Shown piece after piece: positions 35,753 to 45,168 of a stretch of DNA of 64,000 nt; position 1 is the stretch's first letter, and every line of letters begins with the position of its first letter. A model generated the notes under the pieces. The model was given only the letters and a program-made list of their open reading frames with translations. It was not told the origin of the DNA and did not search any database. This DNA comes from Alistipes sp. (lineage in GTDB: Bacteria > Bacteroidota > Bacteroidia > Bacteroidales > Rikenellaceae): assembly GCA_017937765.1 (NCBI GenBank), contig JAGBCY010000018.1, positions 1-64,000 on the forward strand, written 5' to 3'. The translations under genes were made by a program, and so were the position numbers.

Positions 35753-35790
35753 GCGGGAATGGGTGGCTGAAAGGCTATCGGTAATGAGAT

Positions 35791-35870
35791 AACAAGTAAC
35801 TGCTAATTACTTGTGACTCGTGACTGCTCGCCCATTAGTAGTAATCGCTCACTGCTCACTACTAATTGCC
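35791..35870. repeat. Low-complexity intergenic repeat
   Basis: Runs of ACTAATTAC, GTGACTCGTGACT and CACTGCTCACTACTAATT units, same family as at 33088-33130. No coding potential. Confidence 0.6.
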
Positions 35871-35893
35871 ACTAAGTGGGCACAAAGGCGTGG

Positions 35894-35928
35894 AACAACC
35901 CTCATAAATGGGGGTTGTTTCTTTTATT
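35894..35928 (+). terminator. Terminator downstream of rpiB, overlapping the TonB gene promoter
   Basis: Stem AACAACCC (35894-35901) with GGGTTGTT (35912-35919) and a TCTTTT tail. The TTG of the next promoter (35915-35917) is inside its 3' arm. Confidence 0.75.
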
Positions 35929-35945
35929 ATATAGGTGTATTTTTG
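35915..35945 (+). promoter_or_regulatory. Promoter of the second TonB receptor gene (TTG-N20-TATTTTTG), near-leaderless
   Basis: TTG 35915-35917 and TATTTTTG 35938-35945, 20 nt apart. The box ends 4 nt before the GTG start at 35950. Confidence 0.75.
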
Positions 35946-35949
35946 CGGT

Positions 35950-38229
35950 GTGAAAAGATTACTACTGCTACTTGCGCTCTGTGTCGTCGTCCCTGTGGTG
36001 GCATCGGAGCCCGTGGATACGCTCTATCGCGACATCGAGAGGGTTGAGATCGTGACATCGCTTAAGGGCGGTGCGGAACGACGTGCACCCGTGTCGACAA
36101 CGACGATGTATCTGCGCCGTTTGGAGGAGCGTGGCGTAACCTCCGTAAAGGAGCTCTCGGCTCTGGCCCCGAACTTCTATCAGCCCGACTATGGCTCGTC
36201 GATAACCTCGTCGATATACGTGCGTGGCTTCGGCTCGCGCATCGACCAGCCCGTGGTGGGCGTCATTGTCGACGATATGCCGCTGATGAATAAGAACGCC
36301 TACGACTTCGACTTCTACGATATCCGTCGTCTGGAGCTGTTGCGCGGACCGCAGGGTACGCTCTATGGACGTAACACGTCGGGTGGCGTGATGAACATAA
36401 CTACCCTCTCGCCCCTCGGCTGGCAGGGATTTCGCGCTATGGCGGAGTACTCGACGCTGACGTCGTATCGCGCCTCGGCGTCGTACTATGCTCGGCCGAA
36501 GGAGAACTTCGGTGTATCGGTGGCGGCATACTTCAATCACGATGGCGGTCACTTCGAGAACACCTATCGCGATGAGATGTGCGACCGTGGAAACAGCGGC
36601 TCGGCGCGTGTGCGTATGCAGTGGCTGTTAGGTGGCGGCTGGAGCTTGGATAATGCCCTTGCGGTGGGATACACGCGCGAGGGAGGCTATGCCTATCACC
36701 ACTACGATGCTGCGACGGGCGCGACGGAGGCGGTGGCCTACAACGATCCCTCAGGCTACGAACGACTGACCATAAACGAGGGCTTTGTGGCTAAGTATAA
36801 GGGAGATAAGGTGCAGCTCACGAGCGTCACGAGTTATCAGTATCTCGACGATATGATGACCCTTGACCAAGACTTCTCGCCGCGCTCGATGTTTACGATG
36901 CAGCAGATTCAGCGCGAGCACACCATCACCGAGGAGATCGTGGTGCGCAATGCTGATAGCGACGATCGCTGGCAGTGGCTATCGGGTGCATTTCTCTTTG
37001 CCAAGTGGCTCGATATGTCGTCGCCCGTAAGGTTCAAGGAGGATGGCATCAACGACCTGATCTTAGGCAACATCAACAAGGGCTTGCACACGGTATTCCC
37101 CGAAAATAATATGCTCTTCGGCACGGATAGCTTTGTGATTAACAGCGATTTTAATATTCCCGCCTACGGTGCTGCTTTATATCACCAGTCGCAGTATAAG
37201 TTAGGTCGGTGGACCCTCACGGCGGGAGTGCGTGTGGATGTGGAGCACACGGCGATGGACTACGATTCGAATGCCACGGTGCCCTACTGCTTCGACCTCA
37301 CGATGACCGACTTTCGGGACCTGCGTACCGAGTTCAAGGGGCGCGAGGAGCAACTCTTCGTGGAGGTGTTGCCCAAGGTGGCGGCGGAGTATCGGATGGG
37401 CATAGGCACGCTCTATGGCACCATTGCGCGCGGCTATAAGTCGGGAGGTTTCAACACGCAGATATTCTCGGATATCCTTCAGGTGCGGATGATGAACGAT
37501 ATGCTCGACGTGCTCGGCATCAAGCTACAAGGCGTGGGCGGGGCGTCGTACAACACGGCGGAGGCTACGCGCTATAAGCCCGAGACCAGCTGGAACTTCG
37601 AGGTGGGTGGGCATCTGAGTCCCGTGGTGGGCTTGGACGTCGACGTGGCGGCATTCTGGATTGAGTGCTTCGACCAGCAGGTGACTGTGCTCCCCGAGGG
37701 TAACAACACGGGGCGTATGATGTCAAACGCGGCACGTGCACGTAGCTTCGGCGTGGAGCTCGGCGTGGAGTATGGCTGGAAGGGACTAACCCTGCGTGGC
37801 GACTATGGCTATACAAATGCGCGTTTTAGAGAGTATCTCTACCACAAGGGTAGCGAGGAGAGTGCTGACGATGCAACGATAGACTATGCGGGGATGCGGA
37901 TACCCTACTCGCCCGAGCATACGGTGGCGGTGGCGGTGGCATACTCGTGGGCTTTTGACCACCCTACCATCCATCAGCTTACCATCGGCGTCGACTGGCG
38001 TGGCGTGGGCTCGATATATTGGAACGAGGCCAACACCCTCTGCCAGCCATTCTATGCGACGCTCGGTGCGCAGGTGGCACTCAGAATGAACCGAACGACA
38101 CTGACGCTCTGGGGGCGTAACCTCACGAACACCGACTACAACGTCTTTTACTTCAAGTCCGTGGGCGAGGAGTTTTATTCGAAGGGGCGACCCATGCAGG
38201 TGGGTGTGAAGTTCAGTTTTAATATTTAA
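35950..38229 (+). CDS. TonB-dependent receptor (siderophore/cofactor type)
   Basis: Outer-membrane transporter of 759 residues. I chose the GTG at 35950, which gives a clean signal peptide (KRLLLLLALCVVVPVVA); a GTG at 35935 lies before the -7 box. The plug domain follows directly (about 45-160: VKELSALAPNFYQPDYG, RGPQGTLYGRNTSGGVMNI), with no carboxypeptidase-like N-terminal domain, unlike the receptor at 7372-10302. The barrel ends in Phe-Asn-Ile. It looks like receptors for iron or other metal-chelate/cofactor cargo. The following gene encodes a calycin-like lipoprotein, which could bind the same ligand. No Fur box was identified by eye. Confidence 0.9.
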   Translation: MKRLLLLLALCVVVPVVASEPVDTLYRDIERVEIVTSLKGGAERRAPVSTTTMYLRRLEERGVTSVKELSALAPNFYQPDYGSSITSSIYVRGFGSRIDQPVVGVIVDDMPLMNKNAYDFDFYDIRRLELLRGPQGTLYGRNTSGGVMNITTLSPLGWQGFRAMAEYSTLTSYRASASYYARPKENFGVSVAAYFNHDGGHFENTYRDEMCDRGNSGSARVRMQWLLGGGWSLDNALAVGYTREGGYAYHHYDAATGATEAVAYNDPSGYERLTINEGFVAKYKGDKVQLTSVTSYQYLDDMMTLDQDFSPRSMFTMQQIQREHTITEEIVVRNADSDDRWQWLSGAFLFAKWLDMSSPVRFKEDGINDLILGNINKGLHTVFPENNMLFGTDSFVINSDFNIPAYGAALYHQSQYKLGRWTLTAGVRVDVEHTAMDYDSNATVPYCFDLTMTDFRDLRTEFKGREEQLFVEVLPKVAAEYRMGIGTLYGTIARGYKSGGFNTQIFSDILQVRMMNDMLDVLGIKLQGVGGASYNTAEATRYKPETSWNFEVGGHLSPVVGLDVDVAAFWIECFDQQVTVLPEGNNTGRMMSNAARARSFGVELGVEYGWKGLTLRGDYGYTNARFREYLYHKGSEESADDATIDYAGMRIPYSPEHTVAVAVAYSWAFDHPTIHQLTIGVDWRGVGSIYWNEANTLCQPFYATLGAQVALRMNRTTLTLWGRNLTNTDYNVFYFKSVGEEFYSKGRPMQVGVKFSFNI

Positions 38230-38286
38230 TGAGTAGTGAGGAGTAAACAATTAGTCGTGAGTAGTGCGTAGTGATGAGTGAGCAAT
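38230..38286. repeat. Low-complexity intergenic repeat
   Basis: Repeats of GAGTAGTGAGGAGTAA and GTGAGTAGTGCGTAGTGATGAGTGAGC directly after the TonB receptor stop codon. Confidence 0.65.
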
Positions 38287-38356
38287 GGTGGAGATGGCTT
38301 GAGCGTTTTTGGAAAGATATTATGTTGATTATAAATATTTAAAACATTGTTATATT

Positions 38357-38896
38357 ATGCGTTTATTTAATTACTTTTTCTGCGCCGTGTGCGCACTTTC
38401 GCTTCTTGCGTCGTGCGAGGAGGTTATCGACAAAGTTGACAACATTATTGGTGGCAATACCGACAACAACGATAACAACGGAGATAACAACGATAATAAC
38501 ACGCCCGAAGAGCCGGATGCTGATATCTTGTTCGTGGGTGTGATGGAGGTGGACCAGAACGACGGCACTATCTTTACGAAGGAGGCTCAGGAGGTGACAT
38601 ACAAGATTGACGACGAGGGCGTTATGAACATCGAGATGCGCGGTGCTAAGTTTGCTGCGGCTATGCCCTTGACGCTCGATATGACCATCCCCGGCGTGGG
38701 TTACACGGAGACTGCTGATGGTTATGTACTTGAGGCTGAGAGTATTGTGCCGTTGGCTATGGGCGGTGAGTTTGCGCAGTTCACAATCACCAACCTGACG
38801 GGTACGATTACCGATACGGAGCTTACGATGGAGTTTATGTGTGGTGCCTTCCCCGTGACGTACACTGGCACGAAGCAGCTTAGTGCCAATGAGTAA
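38357..38896 (+). CDS. Calycin-like domain lipoprotein
   Basis: Predicted envelope lipoprotein of 179 residues with lipobox LLASC (Cys at about residue 19). A low-complexity Asn/Asp tract (NTDNNDNNGDNNDNN) at about residues 33-50 acts as a spacer to a C-terminal beta domain with repeated amphipathic strands, typical of the Bacteroidetes calycin-like family; the ligand is unknown. A TTG 16 codons upstream keeps the frame open but gives no signal peptide, so the ATG at 38357 is used. Its stop codon lies in an AATTAGTAGTGAGTA repeat. It follows a TonB receptor by 127 nt and may share its function. Confidence 0.75.
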   Translation: MRLFNYFFCAVCALSLLASCEEVIDKVDNIIGGNTDNNDNNGDNNDNNTPEEPDADILFVGVMEVDQNDGTIFTKEAQEVTYKIDDEGVMNIEMRGAKFAAAMPLTLDMTIPGVGYTETADGYVLEAESIVPLAMGGEFAQFTITNLTGTITDTELTMEFMCGAFPVTYTGTKQLSANE

Positions 38897-38925
38897 TTAG
38901 TAGTGAGTAATTATTAATCATTAAC
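38887..38925. repeat. Low-complexity repeat overlapping the lipoprotein stop codon
   Basis: AATGAGTAATTAGTAGTGAGTAATTATTAATCATTAACC-type sequence (longer than 20 nt, so described: units GAGTAATTAG and TAGTGAGTAATTA). The TAA stop of the upstream gene is the first TAA in it. Confidence 0.65.
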
Positions 38926-38940
38926 CGCTGGGGCGGATAG

Positions 38941-38968
38941 AAAAAGGGCTACTCTTTCGGGTAGCCCT
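38941..38968 (-). terminator. Terminator of the glucanotransferase gene
   Basis: On the minus strand AGGGCTAC (38968-38961) pairs with GTAGCCCT (38952-38945) and is followed by TTTTC. Confidence 0.8.
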
Positions 38969-38989
38969 AACTATTTATATGTCTGTCAA

Positions 38990-41443
38990 CTATCGGCCAG
39001 ACTCGGCGATCTTCTGCGTAATCATCTTGTTCAGCTCATCGCTGCGGAGCAACTCCTCGAGTGTGATGTGCATACGGTAACGCCAGTAGTGACGTGAGTT
39101 GGCAGGAACGTTGATGCGCTCGTCGTTGGGGTTCTCGCGGCGGAGCGTACCGTCCATAGCTATCCAGTCCTGCCACGGCAACACCGTGAGCATCGCGGGA
39201 GACTTAAGGTGCATAGCGATAACCTGCTCGGCAATCCACGGCTCGCAGAAGTAGGGAGCATCGCCCCAAGCACCTAACACCTCGTTGTAGAATCGCTGGG
39301 TGACACCGCGGTCCTCCTCCCACCAAGCGCGCAACGGGTTCATATCGTGGGTGCCCGTCGTGCAGATCGAGAGGTAGGGATAGTGGTACGTCGAGCCGAA
39401 CTCGACCTTCGGGTCCTTAGGCATACGCTGAATCTCGAGCGAGAGAATCTGCTCCGATGCCATAACCGAGTGCACGCAGTCGGGGATCATACCGAGGTCC
39501 TCGCCACAGACGAGCATACCCGTAGCCTCGGTAAGAGGTGGTAGCTTTTTGAGTGCCTCCCACTGCCAGAAGTCGTTGTGACGGCGGTAGAAGAAGTCGT
39601 TATAGAGGCGGTTGTAGGCCTCCTTCTGGTCGTCGGCAAGCCAGCGGTAGCAGTCGGTAGATTGTGCCGAGATGCGGGGGTGGTACTTGCCCTTCTGGAG
39701 CTTATCCTCGACGAAGAGGACGTTGTCCGTCTCGGCGATGTTGCCCACGTGCCAGCCCTCGAAGCGGAAGCCGTAGGATGCAATCTCGTCGTGGCTGAAG
39801 GGGAGTGCGGGGTTGAAGCGGCCAAGCAGGGCGTTCACAGCGTCCAGCGGAATCTCCCAGATGCGGAAGAAACCGAGGATGTGGTCGATACGGTAGGCAT
39901 CGAAGTACTCGGCCATCTTGACAAAGCGGGCACGCCACCAAGCATATCCGTCCTCGGCCATCTTGGCCCAGTTGTAGGTCGGGAAGCCCCAGTTCTGACC
40001 CATCACCGAGAAGTCATCGGGTGGAGCACCTGCCGACGAGTCCATATTGAAAAGCTCGGGGTAGACCCACGCATCGACGCTCGTGCGCGAGATGCCGATT
40101 GGTATATCGCCCTTGAGGACTACGCCGCGAGAGTGGGCATAGTCGCGAACCTCGCGCAGCTGCTTCGAGAGGTGGTACTGGATGAAGTAGTGGAGTGCAA
40201 CCTCCGAGCTGTGCTCCTTCTCGTACTTCGCAGCCTTGGCCTTGGTGTACTTAGCCATCGTACCCCACGCGTTGAAGTCGGGCGTAGCGTTGGCGTCGCG
40301 CAGTGCCGAGAATACGGCATAGGGGCGCAGCCACTCCTCGTTAGCCGACATAAAGGCCTTGAACTCCTTTGATGCGAGGGTGCGCTTACCATCGGCTTCG
40401 AAGATGAGCTGGAGGTACTCGCGCTTGGCACGGTTCACGCGCTCGTAGTCGACGGCAGGAAGCGCGTTTAGCTCCTTACCGAGGGCCTTGAAGCGAGCCG
40501 CAGCCTCCTTATCCTTAAGCTCGCCAACGGCGGGAAGGTGGAGGAACTGGGGGTGCAGCGCGAAGGTAGAGTTGGCGTTGTAGGGGTAGGAATCTTGCCA
40601 AGTGCCCGTCATCGTGGTGTCGTTGATGGGGAGAATCTGGATGATAGACTGGCCAGTCATCTCGGCCCAGTCGACCATCAGCTTGAGGTCGTAGAACTCT
40701 CCCACACCGAAGCTATGCTCCGAGCGCAACGAGAATACGGGGATGGCAACACCAGCACCACGCCACGGTGCCATATCGAACGTGGGACGCAGACCGTCGA
40801 TAACGAGGGCCTCACCCTCCTGAACGCTCTCGGCGAAGTAGTAGTTCTCGCCCGACTGCCAAGCGACAACATCGCCCGAGGCGGTGTCGACGATGACAAA
40901 CTTATAGGCAAATGCGCCCTTCGGTGCCTTGATGCGGGCGGTCCAAAGGGGTGCGTCGCTGTCGTTCATAACGATGCCCTTCTTCACATTCCATTGGCCG
41001 AGAGCCTTACCCTCGCCCACCAAGACGACGTGCTGCGATGAGCGCACCGTGGCGATGTCGGCACGGATGGTGAGTGTGTCGGGGGTGATGGCCTGAGCCC
41101 TCTTGCGCTTGGGGCGGGCAAAGACGCCATCGGTGAACATCGACGAGTGGAACGAGCGGTCGGCGGGCATATCGCCCCAGCGGTCGAGGACGCGAACAAC
41201 GGTCGTGCTCTTATCGACGAGGAGGCGGTGCGGGGCACCCCACTCCCTGCGGACTACATCGCCTGCGCGGCGTACCTCGTAGCGGTATGTGAGCTGGTCG
41301 GTGGCCGTGAGCTTGAGCGTGGCCGTCCAGATGCCCGAGCCGACGTATGTCATCGGGTAGGACTTCTCCTTGGCGGCCGTGATGACAACGTGGAGATCCT
41401 CTCCGTAGGTTGTCTGATACTCCAATCTTAGGTTAAGTGTCAT
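38990..41443 (-). CDS. malQ: 4-alpha-glucanotransferase (GH77) with two N-terminal CBM20-type domains
   Basis: Transfers alpha-1,4-glucan segments, working on maltose and malto-oligosaccharides or glycogen-derived glucans in the cytosol. 817 residues from ATG 41443. Two starch-binding-type beta domains occupy about residues 1-100 and 120-230 (SGIWTATLKL, GQWNVKKG), then the GH77 barrel with FSLRSEHSFGVGEFYDLK, QDSYPYNANSTFALHP, YRIDHILGFFRIWEIP and CGEDLGMIPDCV. This two-CBM20 plus GH77 layout matches plant DPE2 and is common in Bacteroidetes. A longer frame to 41596 adds 51 residues that include repeat-encoded HYSLLITNYY, so it was rejected. The gene is 13 nt behind an HAD gene. Confidence 0.93.
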   Translation of the reverse strand: MTLNLRLEYQTTYGEDLHVVITAAKEKSYPMTYVGSGIWTATLKLTATDQLTYRYEVRRAGDVVRREWGAPHRLLVDKSTTVVRVLDRWGDMPADRSFHSSMFTDGVFARPKRKRAQAITPDTLTIRADIATVRSSQHVVLVGEGKALGQWNVKKGIVMNDSDAPLWTARIKAPKGAFAYKFVIVDTASGDVVAWQSGENYYFAESVQEGEALVIDGLRPTFDMAPWRGAGVAIPVFSLRSEHSFGVGEFYDLKLMVDWAEMTGQSIIQILPINDTTMTGTWQDSYPYNANSTFALHPQFLHLPAVGELKDKEAAARFKALGKELNALPAVDYERVNRAKREYLQLIFEADGKRTLASKEFKAFMSANEEWLRPYAVFSALRDANATPDFNAWGTMAKYTKAKAAKYEKEHSSEVALHYFIQYHLSKQLREVRDYAHSRGVVLKGDIPIGISRTSVDAWVYPELFNMDSSAGAPPDDFSVMGQNWGFPTYNWAKMAEDGYAWWRARFVKMAEYFDAYRIDHILGFFRIWEIPLDAVNALLGRFNPALPFSHDEIASYGFRFEGWHVGNIAETDNVLFVEDKLQKGKYHPRISAQSTDCYRWLADDQKEAYNRLYNDFFYRRHNDFWQWEALKKLPPLTEATGMLVCGEDLGMIPDCVHSVMASEQILSLEIQRMPKDPKVEFGSTYHYPYLSICTTGTHDMNPLRAWWEEDRGVTQRFYNEVLGAWGDAPYFCEPWIAEQVIAMHLKSPAMLTVLPWQDWIAMDGTLRRENPNDERINVPANSRHYWRYRMHITLEELLRSDELNKMITQKIAESGR

Positions 41444-41450
41444 ACCTATA

Positions 41451-41486
41451 TAATAATTAGTAATTAGTAGTGAGTAGTGAGTAATT
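41451..41486. repeat. Low-complexity repeat overlapping the HAD gene 3' end
   Basis: Units TAATTAG and TAGTGAG in the plus sense. Read on the minus strand it encodes the last residues NYSLLTTNY and the stop of the HAD protein, so the repeat has become part of the coding region. Confidence 0.7.
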
Positions 41487-42086
41487 GGGGCGTAGAAGCA
41501 GCTCGCGGAGGTGGGTGCAACTCGCCTCGGGGTTGCGATGGTCGAAGTGATAACCCTGCCAGCCAAGCTCGCGTGCCGCCGCGACATTCTTCTCACGGTC
41601 GTCGATAAAGAGCGTCTCCGAGGGCTCGAGCGAGTAACGCTCGGTAAGCGTCGTATAGATCCTCGGGTCGGGCTTCACCACGTGCTCCTCGCACGACACA
41701 ACCTCGCCCGTGAAGTGGGCGTAGACATCCTTGCGGCGGAGGAACTCGATGAACTCGCGCGACATATTCGACAGCACATAGAGCCTATACCCCGCCTCGT
41801 GGAGCGCGGCGATGAGGGCACGCGTGGCGGGAATCTCCTCCTGCGTGGCGATGGAGCGTAGCAGGTTGCGCTCGGCAAGGTCGCGGTCGCAGGCGTTGTA
41901 GTCGGCAAGGGCTGTGATGACCTCGTCCATAGTGACGACACCACGGTCGTAATCCTCCCAAAACTTGGGCATCTCGGGCAGGAGTATGTACGAGAAGAAC
42001 TTTATAAATTCGGGTTCGAACTTCCTCGGGTCGCGGGCAAAGACCACACCGCCGAGGTCGAAGACGACGTTTTTAATCTTTTCCAT
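41457..42086 (-). CDS. HAD superfamily hydrolase (phosphatase)
   Basis: Cytosolic HAD phosphatase with unknown substrate, 209 residues. Motif I VVFDLGGVV (residues 7-15; note Asp-Leu-Gly-Gly rather than DxDxT, as in the epoxide hydrolase/haloacid-like group), motif II VLSNMS, motif III Lys in VKPDPRIY and motif IV FIDDREKN. The C-terminus NYSLLTTNY comes from an intergenic repeat and is not a family feature. ATG 42086 is used because a longer frame (to 42233) covers the promoter; a TACATTTG box ends 5 nt before this ATG. It precedes malQ by 13 nt and the two are probably co-transcribed. Confidence 0.88.
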   Translation of the reverse strand: MEKIKNVVFDLGGVVFARDPRKFEPEFIKFFSYILLPEMPKFWEDYDRGVVTMDEVITALADYNACDRDLAERNLLRSIATQEEIPATRALIAALHEAGYRLYVLSNMSREFIEFLRRKDVYAHFTGEVVSCEEHVVKPDPRIYTTLTERYSLEPSETLFIDDREKNVAAARELGWQGYHFDHRNPEASCTHLRELLLRPNYSLLTTNY

Positions 42087-42091
42087 AGTCA

Positions 42092-42122
42092 CAAATGTAG
42101 GCATTTCTCGGGAGAATTGCAA
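42092..42122 (-). promoter_or_regulatory. Promoter of the HAD gene (TTG-N20-TACATTTG), near-leaderless
   Basis: On the minus strand TTG (42122-42120), 20-nt spacer and TACATTTG (42099-42092). Only 5 nt to the ATG at 42086. Confidence 0.75.
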
Positions 42123-42224
42123 GCGCCTCGGCGACTTTTTTACCGAATGGTAAAATAGCGGCGACGAGCGGAAAACAATAGGATTAGGTTCGGTTGCGTA
42201 ATGAGGTTGAAGAGGATAGGAGTT

Positions 42225-42264
42225 AATTAACAATAAGTAAATATTTATTTACTTATTGTTAATT
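42225..42264. repeat. 40-bp perfect AT-rich palindrome
   Basis: AATTAACAATAAGTAAATA (42225-42243), two T, then its exact reverse complement (42246-42264). It lies between the divergent HAD and gyrB promoters, about 145 nt upstream of the gyrB promoter. No T-run follows and no gene ends here, so it is not a simple terminator; it could be a protein-binding site or a repeat remnant. The rest of the HAD-gyrB gap (42087-42501) holds only the two promoters. Confidence 0.8.
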
Positions 42265-42384
42265 ATTATGCATAATTAGATATTCTTTTAAAACCTGCTT
42301 TTGCTGATGTTCTGAGTCTATCGGCGTACGACGTATGGGTTGCGCCTATGTTTGCAGATCGGGTTGCTTTTTCGTGAAAAAACT

Positions 42385-42415
42385 TTGTTTTTCTCGGTTT
42401 TTATTCGTACATTTG
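42385..42415 (+). promoter_or_regulatory. Promoter of gyrB (TTG-N20-TACATTTG)
   Basis: TTG 42385-42387, 20 nt, TACATTTG 42408-42415. It predicts a leader of about 80 nt to the ATG at 42502. Confidence 0.75.
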
Positions 42416-42489
42416 CGCGTTATATGCCGTTAACCATCCGTGACACGGCGGACATTACCTTATGGCATTACTTTATATTGAAAATATAA

Positions 42490-44463
<1,974 letters not shown>

Positions 44464-44523
44464 TAGATTGTTAAATAGAGGGTTGCGCCAATGGTGTGAC
44501 CCTCAATCATAAACTACTACACT

Positions 44524-45141
44524 ATGAACGTAACAGTTATCGGTGTTGCTGGTGGCACCGGCTCGGGCAAGTCGACCCTCGTGAAACGCCTCCAGGAGGC
44601 CTTCCGCGGCGACGATGTCGCCACCCTCTGCCACGACTTCTACTACAAGGCACACCCCGAGCTCACCTACGACGAGCGCACAAAGCTAAACTACGACCAC
44701 CCCGCCGCGTTCGATACCGATATGCTCGTTGAGCATATCCGCACGCTTAGGTCCAACGTCCCCATCGAGCACCCCGTCTACTCGTTCGTGGAGCACAACC
44801 GTACCGACGAGCGTGTGTTGGTCAAGCCCTCAAGGGTTATCATAGTTGACGGCATACTAATCTTTGAGAATAAGGAACTTCGCGACCTTATGGACATCAA
44901 GGTATTTGTCGATACCGATGCCGATGTGCGCCTTGCCCGCCGCATACTTAGGGATGTGTGCGAGCGTGGCCGCACGATGCAGTCCGTCGTCGACCAGTAT
45001 CTCACTACCGTGAAGCCTATGCACGAAGAGTTTGTCGAGCCGTCGAAGAAGTATGCCGACGTCATCATCCCCGAGGGCGGCTTCAACTCCGTTGCTGTTG
45101 GTATGCTCATCCAGAACATCCGCTCGCTAATTGATAAATAG
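44524..45141 (+). CDS. udk: Uridine kinase
   Basis: Phosphorylates uridine and cytidine to the monophosphates in pyrimidine salvage; 205 residues, cytosolic. P-loop GGTGSGKST at residues 10-18, then CHDFYYKAHPELTYDER, where the HD residues lie, and the lid region RRILRDVCERGRT. It lies between gyrB and a lipoprotein gene (27 nt downstream) on the plus strand. Confidence 0.95.
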   Translation: MNVTVIGVAGGTGSGKSTLVKRLQEAFRGDDVATLCHDFYYKAHPELTYDERTKLNYDHPAAFDTDMLVEHIRTLRSNVPIEHPVYSFVEHNRTDERVLVKPSRVIIVDGILIFENKELRDLMDIKVFVDTDADVRLARRILRDVCERGRTMQSVVDQYLTTVKPMHEEFVEPSKKYADVIIPEGGFNSVAVGMLIQNIRSLIDK

Positions 45142-45168
45142 GTAATCCTTATAAACAGAAACAGTACT

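Noticed and set aside
42225-42264. Palindrome as a terminator of the HAD gene
   Set aside because: The HAD gene runs leftwards from 42086, so this is upstream of it, and no T-run follows.
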